A stretch of DNA of 7,360 nt from Modestobacter sp. (GCA_025963425.1 JAOPUQ010000402.1:1-7360); one strand, 5' to 3'; positions 1 to 5,815 are shown, counted from the stretch's first letter. A program made the numbers and translations. Notes: generated by a model not told the origin, from the sequence alone.

Positions 1-1
1 G

Positions 2-784
2 GTCGCCGAGCCGGCCGACCCCACGCCACTGCCGTCGGGGTCCGGGGCGGCGGCCGGTGCGGTCGTCTTCGACCGCGTCCGCTTCGGGTACGGCGCGGCC
101 ACCGTGCTGCCGGAGCTGGACCTGACCATCCCGGCCGGCCAGACGGTGGCGCTGGTCGGGGCGACCGGGGCTGGCAAGTCCACGCTGGCCCGGCTGGCCG
201 CGCGCTTCTACGACCCGCTGGCCGGCCAGGTGCGCCTGGACGGCGTCCCGCTGAACCGGCTGGCCGACGCCGACCTGCGCCGCGCGGTGGTCATGGTGAC
301 GCAGGAGAGCTTCCTGTTCTCCGGGTCGATCGCCGACAACATCTCCTTCGGCCGGCCCGACGCCAGCCGCGCCGAGGTGGCGGCCGCGGCCCGGGCGATC
401 GGCGCGCACACCTTCATCGAGGCGCTTCCCGAGGGCTACGACACCGACGTCCGCAAGCGGGGCGGTCGGCTCTCGGCCGGGCAGCGGCAGCTGGTCAGTT
501 TCGCCCGGGCGTTCCTGGCCGACCCCGCGGTGCTCGTGCTCGACGAGGCCACCAGCTCCCTCGACGTGCCCAGCGAGCGGCTCGTGCAGCGGGCGCTGCA
601 GACACTGCTCGCCGACCGGACGGCGCTGATCATCGCCCACCGGCTGTCCACCGTGGAGTTCGCCGACCGGGTGCTGGTGATGGACGCCGGGCGGATCGTG
701 GAGGACGGCTCCCCCGCCGACCTGGCGGCCGGGACCGGCCGGTTCGCCGACCTGCACCGGGCCTGGGCCGACAGCCTGGTCTGA
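2..784 (+). CDS. ABC exporter, nucleotide-binding domain (5' part outside window)
   Basis: This is the C-terminal 260 residues of an ABC protein, open from the left edge to TGA at 782-784. An internal ATG-like start at 104 would delete the first NBD strand, so I read the gene as entering from outside. Visible motifs in order are the A-loop aromatic in FGY (residue 30), Walker A GATGAGKST (53-61), Q-loop Gln (101), signature LSAGQ (157-161), Walker B VLVLDE (177-182), D-loop SSLD (185-188) and H-loop His in IIAHRLST (213). The A/P/G-rich opening looks like the linker that follows the membrane domain in fused exporters of the MsbA/MdlB/BmrA type, and the signature is a mild LSGGQ variant. The domain would hydrolyse ATP at the inner face of the membrane to drive export. 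The substrate cannot be told, and the transmembrane half is not visible. Such proteins often work as heterodimers, so a partner gene may lie upstream. Confidence 0.93.
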   Translation, partial: VAEPADPTPLPSGSGAAAGAVVFDRVRFGYGAATVLPELDLTIPAGQTVALVGATGAGKSTLARLAARFYDPLAGQVRLDGVPLNRLADADLRRAVVMVTQESFLFSGSIADNISFGRPDASRAEVAAAARAIGAHTFIEALPEGYDTDVRKRGGRLSAGQRQLVSFARAFLADPAVLVLDEATSSLDVPSERLVQRALQTLLADRTALIIAHRLSTVEFADRVLVMDAGRIVEDGSPADLAAGTGRFADLHRAWADSLV

Positions 785-813
785 GCTGCACCCCCGGTCC
801 GAGCTGCCCCCGA

Positions 814-839
814 GGAACAGGGTGCGACCCACGACCGTT
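814..839 (+). promoter_or_regulatory. possible ECF-sigma (SigH/SigR/SigE-like) promoter
   Basis: GGAAC at 814-818 is followed after 18 bases by GTT at 837-839 (CGTT at 836-839). This fits the known actinobacterial stress-sigma pattern GGAA(C/T)-N18-GTT used by Streptomyces SigR and mycobacterial SigH/SigE. It lies about 90 bases upstream of the stress-protein start, giving an inferred leader of roughly 85 bases. The match is short and could be chance. Confidence 0.4.
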
Positions 840-876
840 CGGGAAGACGACGGGCGCTCGCGCGGGCGGACGTCGA

Positions 877-898
877 GGGGCCGGACCGTCCGGTCCCC
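877..898. repeat. 22-bp inverted repeat in the stress-gene leader
   Basis: GGGG-CCGG, a five-base centre ACCGT, then CCGG-T-CCCC forms an almost perfect dyad; the only irregularity is one bulged T. It lies between the ABC gene and the stress gene, 32 bases before the GTG start. It could be a short terminator for the ABC transcript (no T tract follows) or an operator or leader hairpin for the downstream gene. The sequence does not decide between these. Confidence 0.4.
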
Positions 899-930
899 AC
901 ACCGCCGCCGCGCCCTGATCGGAGGCTGAC

Positions 931-1404
931 GTGTCAGCATCGATGTCCATGCCGCTCGGCGGCGTGCAGGTCGGCACCTACGGCGACTACCCCTCGGCCC
1001 AGCAGGCGGTGGACTTCCTGTCCGACGAGAAGTTCCCGGTCGAGAACGTGACGATCATCGGCAGCGACCTGCGGATGGTCGAGCGGGTGACCGGGCGGCT
1101 GAGCTGGGGCCGGGCCATCGCGGCCGGCGCCGCCAGCGGTGCGTGGTTCGGCCTCTTCGTGGGCCTGCTGCTGGGCATCTTCGCCGCCGACGGGACCAGC
1201 TGGTTGGGCTCTGTGCTCACCGGGCTGCTCATCGGCCTGGTGTTCGGCGCCGTCTTCGGCGCGGTGGGGTACGCGGCCTCGCAGGGCAAGCGCGACTTCA
1301 CCAGCACCAGCCAGGTGGTCGCCAGCCGCTACGACGTGATGTCCGCGCCCCAGTTCGCCGAACAGGCCCGGGAACTGCTCGCCCGGCTGTCGTTGCGCGG
1401 CTGA
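931..1404 (+). CDS. YflT-like general stress membrane protein
   Basis: A 157-residue protein starting at GTG 931, with GGAGG at 921-925 five bases upstream deciding the start. The N-terminal part (about residues 11-55) begins VGTYGDYPSAQQAVDFL and reads VTIIGSDLRMVERVTG; this is the ferredoxin-like fold seen in the family annotated as 'general stress protein' (YflT/GSP17M type). It is followed by two Gly/Ala-rich hydrophobic segments (about 60-86 and 91-116) joined by a short polar loop. The C-terminal tail (117-157) is hydrophilic and includes FAEQARELLARL. This is a common actinobacterial architecture with no established biochemical function; I infer a small inner-membrane protein with two helices. 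A candidate ECF-sigma promoter upstream agrees with a stress role. It appears monocistronic: a 146-bp gap precedes it and a strong hairpin overlaps its stop codon. Confidence 0.85.
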   Translation: MSASMSMPLGGVQVGTYGDYPSAQQAVDFLSDEKFPVENVTIIGSDLRMVERVTGRLSWGRAIAAGAASGAWFGLFVGLLLGIFAADGTSWLGSVLTGLLIGLVFGAVFGAVGYAASQGKRDFTSTSQVVASRYDVMSAPQFAEQARELLARLSLRG

Positions 1405-1447
1405 CCCAGGGGGACGGCGGCCGTTGCGGCCGGGCTCCCTCGGTCAG
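1401..1447. terminator. long hairpin, likely bidirectional terminator
   Basis: An interrupted inverted repeat pairs CTGACC (1401-1406) with GGTCAG (1442-1447), a GGGA/TCCC block further in, and CGGCCG with CGGCCG around a TTG loop near 1425. It includes the stop codon of the stress gene and sits between convergent genes. No T tract is present, as is common in GC-rich actinobacterial terminators. Confidence 0.65.
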
Positions 1448-1563
1448 TAGCCGCCCCGCCGACGTCGCCCCCACCCGGGCCATGCTCGTTGACGCGCGGC
1501 CGCCTGTCGACGCTGCGGCCGATCGTGCCCGAGCCCACCACCCGGGCCCCCCGTGCGGTAGGG

Positions 1564-1579
1564 GTCCGGATCACCGGAC
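1564..1579. terminator. short hairpin downstream of the methyltransferase gene
   Basis: GTCCGG and CCGGAC flank a four-base loop ATCA. On the minus strand it lies about 30 bases after the stop codon of the RNA methyltransferase gene, so it is a weak candidate terminator for that transcript. The rest of 1448-1607 shows no gene that I can support. Confidence 0.35.
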
Positions 1580-1607
1580 GCCAGGCCCGGGGCCGTCTTC
1601 TGCCAGC

Positions 1608-2429
1608 TCAGCGCAGCGACGCGAAGGCGATCGCGGCGGCCGCGGCGACGCCGAGGGAGTCCACGCCGCTGCGCATCGGGATGCGCGCCCGCACCTGCGC
1701 GGCCTCTTGGGCCGCCGGGGTCAGCCCCGGGCCCTCCGCCCCGAGCAGGACGGCTGTCCGCCGGTGGGCCCGCGGGTCCACGTCGGACAGGTCGACGGCG
1801 TCCCCGGCGGGGGTGAGCGCCACGGTGCGGTAGCCGGCCCGGTGCAGCCGGTCGAGGTCGCCGGGCCAGTTCCCGAGCACCGCGATCGGCACCGTCAGCA
1901 CGTGCCCCATCGAGACCCGCACCGAGCGCCGGTACAACGGGTCGGCGCAGGTCGCGTCCAGGAGCAGCCCGTCGACGCCCAGGGCCACCGCCGAGCGGGC
2001 GATCGAACCGATGTTCTCGTGGTCGTTGAGCCCCTCCAGCACCGCCAGGCGGCGCGGCGCCGCCGGGTCGGGACCGGCGAGCAGCGCGTCCAGGTCGGCG
2101 GGCGGGCACCGGTCGGCCGAGGCGAGCACCCCCCGGGTGAGCCGGAAGCCGATCACCTCCGACAGCACCCACCGGTCGGCCTCGTAGGCCGCCACGTCGG
2201 CGGGCAGGTCCAGGTCGGCGACCCGCCCGGGGATGCCGAAGACGGTGCGCACCCGGTACGGCGAGGCGAGCAGCCGCTCCACCGCCGGCACGCCCTCCAC
2301 GATCACCGGACCCGTGCCGCGCTCGGTGCCGGGCCGCCGGTCCCCCAGGACCAGGTCGCGGAAGTCGGCGACCCGCTCGTCCGCGGGGTCGGTGATCACC
2401 TCAGGCAGGACGGACACGCCCGCGATCAT
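1608..2429 (-). CDS. TrmH/SpoU-family RNA 2'-O-methyltransferase
   Basis: A 273-residue protein of the SPOUT superfamily, which uses S-adenosylmethionine to methylate ribose 2'-OH groups of tRNA or rRNA in the cytoplasm. Residues about 40-118 form the small N-terminal substrate-binding domain (VIVEGVPAVERLL). The trefoil-knot catalytic domain follows: motif 1 is LNDHENIGSIARSAVALG (residues 134-151, with the expected Asn and Arg), motif 2 is LLGAEGPGL (228-236), and motif 3 is IPMRSGVDSLGVAAAAAI (250-267). In motif 3 the family normally reads SLNV; here the Asn is Gly 260. The length is typical. The ATG at 2429 has only a weak G-rich ribosome site (GGACGGCGGG region), and the GTG four codons later is an alternative. 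The exact target nucleotide cannot be read from sequence. It is transcribed divergently from the FAD oxidoreductase and convergently with the stress gene. Confidence 0.9.
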   Translation of the reverse strand: MIAGVSVLPEVITDPADERVADFRDLVLGDRRPGTERGTGPVIVEGVPAVERLLASPYRVRTVFGIPGRVADLDLPADVAAYEADRWVLSEVIGFRLTRGVLASADRCPPADLDALLAGPDPAAPRRLAVLEGLNDHENIGSIARSAVALGVDGLLLDATCADPLYRRSVRVSMGHVLTVPIAVLGNWPGDLDRLHRAGYRTVALTPAGDAVDLSDVDPRAHRRTAVLLGAEGPGLTPAAQEAAQVRARIPMRSGVDSLGVAAAAAIAFASLR

Positions 2430-2453
2430 GCCCGCCCGCCGTCCACCGACGAT

Positions 2454-2462
2454 CAGGTGACC
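2454..2462 (+). repeat. extra CAGGTGACC copy
   Basis: A 9-base CAGGTGACC identical to the core of the larger repeat at 2516-2524 and 6656-6664. It lies just upstream of repeat copy A, 25 bases from the methyltransferase start codon on the other strand. It may be an additional half of a binding site. Confidence 0.4.
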
Positions 2463-2475
2463 CGGTCAGGAGGGC

Positions 2476-2526
2476 ACCTACCCACGGCCGGCCACCCGGT
2501 AGGTCACTCCACGACCAGGTGACCTG
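2476..2526 (+). repeat. ~52-bp intergenic repeat, copy A
   Basis: By hand alignment it is about 75% identical (39 of 52 columns, one gap) to 6615-6666 in the same orientation. Shared blocks are ACCTACC, CGGCCGGCCACC, TAGGT and CAGGTGACCTG. In this copy ACCTACC (2476-2482) pairs perfectly with GGTAGGT (2498-2504) across a 15-base loop containing GGCCGGCC, and CAGGTGACCTG (2516-2526) is an odd palindrome. It sits between two divergent genes, so here it cannot simply be a terminator. It may be a member of a dispersed palindromic repeat family or a regulator-binding region. Confidence 0.6.
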
Positions 2527-2588
2527 ATTCCGGAGGGCCGGGCGCCCTCGGCGCGCGGGACGCGGCTGCAGCCCGCAGGATCGGGCCC

Positions 2589-3560
2589 GTGGTCACCCCG
2601 GGCGCGGCTGTCGTCGGCGGCGGGATCTCCGGCATCGCCTGCGCGCGGGCCCTGGCCGAGGCGGGGCTCGCCGTCCGGGTGCTCGAGCGCGGCCGCCGGC
2701 CCGGTGGCCGGATGGCCGGCCGCACCCTGCACGGCCGCGCGGTCGACCTCGGCGCCTCCTACCTCACCGTGCCCGACGGCTCCCCGTTCGCACCGGTGGT
2801 CGCGGACTGGGTGCGGCGAGGCCTGGCGCGCCCGTGGACCGACACCTTCGCCGTCGCCGGCCCCGACGGCGTCACCGGGACCACGACCGGCCCGGTCCGC
2901 TACGGCGCCGCCGGCGGGCTGCGGAGCCTGGTCGTGGACCTCGCCGAGGTTCTGGACGTCGTCCTGGAGCACACCGTCGAGGCGGTCCGGGTGGACGGCG
3001 ACGGTCGCCCGACGGTGGACGGCGACGCGGTGGACGCCGTCGTCCTGGCCATGCCCGACCCCCAGGCACAGCGCCTGCTCGACCCGCAGGCACCCGGCGT
3101 CCCGGTGCTGGACCCGGACTCCTGGCGACCGGTCCTGGCGGTGGCGTTGGGCTTTCCGCAGCGGTCCTGGCCGGCGGACCTGCACGGCGCCTTCGTGCAC
3201 GACTCACCCGTGCTGGACTGGCTGGCCGACGACGGCGACCGCCGCGGCGACGGCGCTCCCGTGCTGGTCGCGCACAGCACCGCCGCCTTCGCCGGCCAGC
3301 ACCTGGCCGACCCCGAACGGGCCGTCCCCGCCCTCACCGCCGCGGTCCGCCGGCTGCTGGACCTCGACGCCGAGCCCGAGTGGACGCACGTGCACCGCTG
3401 GGCCTACGCCAGGCCCGGGAGCCCGCGGGAGCAGGAGTTCACCCTCACCGGCCGGGTGGGGGTCTGCGGCGACGGCTGGTCGGCCCCGCCTCGGGTGGAG
3501 AGCGCGTGGCGCTCGGGCACCGCGCTGGGCCGCCGGCTGGCCGCCACGCTCGCGCACTGA
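2589..3560 (+). CDS. renalase-like FAD/NAD(P)-dependent oxidoreductase (COG3380 type)
   Basis: A 323-residue flavoprotein. The N-terminus carries the Rossmann dinucleotide motif AVVGGGISGIACARALAEAG (GGGISG at residues 10-15), with the ribose-binding Glu 33 in VLERGRRPGGRM; the GGRM (39-42) is typical of amine oxidase and renalase-type FAD proteins. Near the C-terminus, GVCGDGW (291-297) is the second FAD contact and is followed by VESAWRSGTALGRRL, the usual closing helix. HVHRWAYARP (267-276) is a conserved stretch of this family. There is no signal peptide or membrane segment, so it should be a soluble cytoplasmic enzyme. The substrate is unknown; related proteins are annotated only as predicted amine oxidoreductases. 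The GTG start at 2589 has AGGA at 2577-2580, eight bases upstream. It stands alone, with an 85-103 bp gap before the ABC operon. Confidence 0.88.
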   Translation: MVTPGAAVVGGGISGIACARALAEAGLAVRVLERGRRPGGRMAGRTLHGRAVDLGASYLTVPDGSPFAPVVADWVRRGLARPWTDTFAVAGPDGVTGTTTGPVRYGAAGGLRSLVVDLAEVLDVVLEHTVEAVRVDGDGRPTVDGDAVDAVVLAMPDPQAQRLLDPQAPGVPVLDPDSWRPVLAVALGFPQRSWPADLHGAFVHDSPVLDWLADDGDRRGDGAPVLVAHSTAAFAGQHLADPERAVPALTAAVRRLLDLDAEPEWTHVHRWAYARPGSPREQEFTLTGRVGVCGDGWSAPPRVESAWRSGTALGRRLAATLAH

Positions 3561-3593
3561 ACGCCGGGGCACCCGCCTGACCCGCCGCACGCG

Positions 3594-3609
3594 CCGGCCC
3601 TCGACCGGC
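3594..3609 (+). terminator. weak hairpin after the oxidoreductase gene
   Basis: GCCGG and CCGGC flank a seven-base loop, 34 bases after the oxidoreductase stop. There is no T tract, and it overlaps the predicted -35 region of the next operon, so it is only a tentative terminator. Confidence 0.25.
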
Positions 3610-3630
3610 CGGCCTGAACTCATCTAGCGT
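3601..3630 (+). promoter_or_regulatory. possible promoter of the ABC-2/TetR operon
   Basis: TCGACC (3601-3606) and TAGCGT (3625-3630) are separated by 18 bases; the second fits the actinobacterial -10 pattern TANNNT. The -10 element lies inside the inverted repeat at 3616-3637, as expected for a repressor-controlled promoter. The -35 match is poor. Confidence 0.35.
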
Positions 3631-3652
3631 TGAGTTCGGCATCCGTTGAGTT
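3616..3652 (+). promoter_or_regulatory. predicted TetR operator with extra half-site
   Basis: GAACTCA (3616-3622) and TGAGTTC (3631-3637) form a perfect seven-base-arm inverted repeat with an eight-base centre. The right half CGTTGAGTT (3628-3636) recurs as a direct copy at 3644-3652, 16 bases on, immediately before the ribosome site. The AT-rich dyad stands out from its GC-rich surroundings. It lies directly upstream of an operon whose last gene encodes a TetR-family protein, so autoregulation is the natural inference. Confidence 0.6.
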
Positions 3653-3663
3653 TCGGAGGCGGC

Positions 3664-4389
3664 ATGGACGCCGCAGTCACCGTCACCGGCCTCGTCGTCG
3701 ACCGCGGGCACCGCCGCGTGCTGCACGACCTGGCCTTCGTCGTGCCACCAGGCCAGGTCACCGGCCTGCTCGGGCCCAGCGGCAGCGGGAAGTCCACGCT
3801 GCTGCGGGCGCTGGTCGGCGTCCAGGTGGTCCGCTCCGGCGAGATCACCGTGCTGGGCCGGCCCGCCGGCTCCGCGTCGTTGCGCTCCCGGGTCGGCTAC
3901 GTCACCCAGGCGCCCAGCGTCTACGCCGACCTCACCGTGCGGGAGAACGCCCGCTTCTTCGCCTCGCTGTACGGGGCGGGCTCGGCGGCGGCCGACCGGG
4001 CGGTCGCCGACGTCGGACTGGGCGACGCGGCCGGCCGGCTCGTCCGCGACCTGTCCAGCGGGCAGATGGGCCGGGCGTCGCTGGCCTGCGCGCTGCTCGC
4101 CCGCCCCGAGGTGCTCCTGCTGGACGAGCCGACCGTCGGCCTGGACCCGGTGCTGCGGGTCGAGCTGTGGGAGCAGTTCCACGCCCTGGCCGCGGCCGGG
4201 ACGACGCTGCTGGTGTCCAGCCACGTGATGGACGAGGCCGGCCGCTGCGACCGGCTGCTGCTGCTCCGCGAGGGCCGGCTGCTCGCCGACTCCACCCCCG
4301 CCGCGCTGCGCGCCCGCACCGGCACCGACGACCTGGAGGAGGCCTTCCTCCGGGTGGTCCGCGAGCAGCAGGCGGAGCTGCCGGCATGA
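3664..4389 (+). CDS. ABC-2 type transporter ATP-binding protein
   Basis: A 241-residue stand-alone ATPase with Walker A GPSGSGKST (residues 37-45), Q-loop Gln 82 in VTQAP, signature LSSGQMGRA (130-138), Walker B VLLLDEP (150-156), D-loop VGLD (158-161) and H-loop His 187 in SSHVMDEA. The tail DDLEEAFL (222-229) is typical of DrrA/NodI-like ATPases that pair with ABC-2 permeases. I chose ATG 3664 because GGAGG (3655-3659) lies four bases upstream; a TTG at 3646 in frame would place the ribosome site inside the gene. Its stop overlaps the permease start (ATGA at 4386-4389), so the two products are probably translationally coupled. It energises export by the next gene product at the cytoplasmic face of the membrane. 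Drugs, lipids or polyketides are typical cargoes of this family, but this one's substrate is unknown. Confidence 0.93.
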   Translation: MDAAVTVTGLVVDRGHRRVLHDLAFVVPPGQVTGLLGPSGSGKSTLLRALVGVQVVRSGEITVLGRPAGSASLRSRVGYVTQAPSVYADLTVRENARFFASLYGAGSAAADRAVADVGLGDAAGRLVRDLSSGQMGRASLACALLARPEVLLLDEPTVGLDPVLRVELWEQFHALAAAGTTLLVSSHVMDEAGRCDRLLLLREGRLLADSTPAALRARTGTDDLEEAFLRVVREQQAELPA

Positions 4390-5171
4390 CCGCCGCGCCG
4401 GCCGTCGTCCGCCCCGGCGGTCACTCGCATGCTGCGCCCGGCGCGACCACCCTGGCGGTCACCGGCCGGGTGCTCCGCCAGCTCCGGCACGACCCGCGCA
4501 CCATCGCGCTGCTGCTCGTCGTGCCCAGCCTGCTGCTGGGCCTGATGGACGCGCTGTGGACCGAGCAGCCGCAGGTCTTCGACCGGGTCGGCCTGGTGAT
4601 GCTGGCGATCTTCCCATTCGTGGTGATGTTCCTGGTGACGAGCATCGCGATGCTCCGGGAGCGCACCTCGGGCACCTTGGAGCGGCTGCTCACCACGCCA
4701 CTCCCCCGTCCCGCGCTGCTGCTGGGCTACGGCGCCGGCTTCGGACTGGCCGCCGCGCTCCAGGCCGCGGTCACCACCGCCGTCGGGTTCGGGCTGCTCG
4801 GCCTGGAGACGGCCGGCCCGGTGGGCTGGGTGGTGGTGATCGCGATGGTCGACGCCGTCCTGGGCGTGGCCCTGGGGCTGCTGTGCAGCGCGTTCGCCCG
4901 CAGTGAGTTCCAGGCGGTGCAGTTCATGCCGGTGGTCGTGCTGCCGCAGGTCTTCCTCTGCGGCCTGCTGGTGCCACGGGAGCTGATGGCCGGCTGGCTG
5001 CAGGCCATCAGCGACGTGCTGCCGCTGACCTACGCCGTGGACGCCCTCCAGGAGGTGGGCAGCCACCCGGCGGCGACCGGCAGGATGGCGGTGGACCTGG
5101 CCGTCGTGGCCGGTGCCGCGCTGCTGGCCCTGGTGCTGGCGGCGGCCACCCTGCGCAGGAGGACCAGCTGA
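4386..5171 (+). CDS. ABC-2 type transporter permease
   Basis: A 261-residue integral membrane protein with about six hydrophobic segments, roughly residues 40-57, 68-90, 111-139, 146-171, 181-197 and 237-255. The order matches the ABC2_membrane family: after the second helix comes the diagnostic cytoplasmic stretch LRERTSGTLERLLTTPL (90-106), and before the last helix the conserved region FLCGLLVPRELMAGWLQ and LPLTYAVDAL. The first 35 or so residues are polar and disordered-looking, then a short amphipathic stretch VLRQLRHDPRT leads into helix 1, as usual. It forms the membrane channel driven by the ATPase encoded immediately upstream, probably with two copies of each. The start codon overlaps the ATPase stop and its own stop (TGA 5169-5171) overlaps the CTG start proposed for the TetR gene, so all three genes form one transcription unit. 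Confidence 0.92.
   Translation: MTAAPAVVRPGGHSHAAPGATTLAVTGRVLRQLRHDPRTIALLLVVPSLLLGLMDALWTEQPQVFDRVGLVMLAIFPFVVMFLVTSIAMLRERTSGTLERLLTTPLPRPALLLGYGAGFGLAAALQAAVTTAVGFGLLGLETAGPVGWVVVIAMVDAVLGVALGLLCSAFARSEFQAVQFMPVVVLPQVFLCGLLVPRELMAGWLQAISDVLPLTYAVDALQEVGSHPAATGRMAVDLAVVAGAALLALVLAAATLRRRTS
5157..5170 (+). promoter_or_regulatory. AGGAGG ribosome site deciding a CTG start
   Basis: AGGAGG at 5157-5162 is a perfect Shine-Dalgarno site and is followed after five bases (ACCAG) by CTG at 5168. No ATG, GTG or TTG occurs in the TetR frame until 5246, which lies inside helix 1 of the DNA-binding domain. Confidence 0.65.
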
Positions 5172-5815
5172 GCGAGCCCGTCGCCCGCCCGCGCCGGGCC
5201 CGCGGCACCGGACGCCGTCCGGGCAACCCCGACACCCGGGAGGGCGTGCTCGCCGCGGCCCGCGCCACCTTCGCCGCACGGGGCTACGACGGCGCCTCGA
5301 TCCGGGTCATCGCGGCGGCCGCCGGGGTGGACCCGGCGCTGGTGCACCACTACTTCGGCAGCAAGGAGAAGCTGTTCCTGGCCGCCGTCGAGGCCCCGGC
5401 CGACCCGGACGAGCTGCTGCCCGCGGTGCTGGAGGGCGGCACGGCCGAGCTCGGCGCGAACGTCGTCCGGATGGTGCTCGGCGTCTGGGACGGGCCCGGC
5501 CGGGCAGCCGGGCTGGCACTGATCCGCTCCGCGGTCACCAACGAGTGGACGGCGCGGCTGCTGCGGGAGTTCATCGTCGGCCGGGTGCTGCGACGGGTGG
5601 TGGGCACGCTGGGGCTCCCGGCGGCCGAGGCCGAGGCCCGCGGTGCACTGGTCGCCTCGCAGGTGGCCGGGCTGGTCGTCAGCCGGTACGTGCTGCGGCT
5701 GGAACCGCTGGCCTCGGCGCCGGCAGAGGAGCTGGTGGCCGCGGTCGGGCCCACCCTGCAGCGGTACCTGACCGGTCCGGTCGTCCTGCCCGGTGGGGCG
5801 GCGCCCGCGCCCTAG
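5168..5815 (+). CDS. TetR-family transcriptional regulator (probable CTG start)
   Basis: A 215-residue regulator if translation begins at CTG 5168, giving (M)SEPVARPRRARGTGRRPGN before the first helix. The first conventional start, GTG 5246, would remove the basic arm and part of helix 1. The TetR DNA-binding domain covers about residues 24-70: GVLAAARATFAARGYDGAS, then IRVIAAAAGVDPALVHHYFGSK, which contains the helix-turn-helix (about 45-65) and the hallmark YF-SK-EKLF. The rest is a mostly helical ligand-binding and dimerisation domain with no recognisable effector signature. As last gene of an efflux operon it probably represses that operon through the dyad at 3616-3637 and is released by the exported compound or a relative of it. 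The arginine-rich N-terminal arm may make minor-groove contacts. It ends with a low-complexity GGAAPAP tail at TAG 5813-5815. Confidence 0.9.
   Translation: MSEPVARPRRARGTGRRPGNPDTREGVLAAARATFAARGYDGASIRVIAAAAGVDPALVHHYFGSKEKLFLAAVEAPADPDELLPAVLEGGTAELGANVVRMVLGVWDGPGRAAGLALIRSAVTNEWTARLLREFIVGRVLRRVVGTLGLPAAEAEARGALVASQVAGLVVSRYVLRLEPLASAPAEELVAAVGPTLQRYLTGPVVLPGGAAPAP

Noticed and set aside
1143..2522. Plus-strand open frame of 459 codons across the stress and methyltransferase genes
   Set aside because: It is low-complexity Arg/Gly/Pro/Ala text, lies antisense to a gene with clear motifs and overlaps another real gene; open frames of this kind are expected at this GC content.
2454..2524. 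CAGGTGACC direct repeats as a 9-bp target-site duplication around a small mobile element
   Set aside because: In copy B the same box is present only once and at the same internal position, so it belongs to the element and is not a duplicated target.
3646..3663. TTG 3646 as start of the ABC-2 ATPase
   Set aside because: It would put the ribosome site GGAGG inside the gene and overlap the operator half-site; ATG 3664 has correct spacing.
3921..5279. Minus-strand open frame of 452 codons opposite the ABC-2 operon
   Set aside because: It is Gln/His/Arg-rich with no domain, and the opposite strand encodes three proteins with intact motifs.
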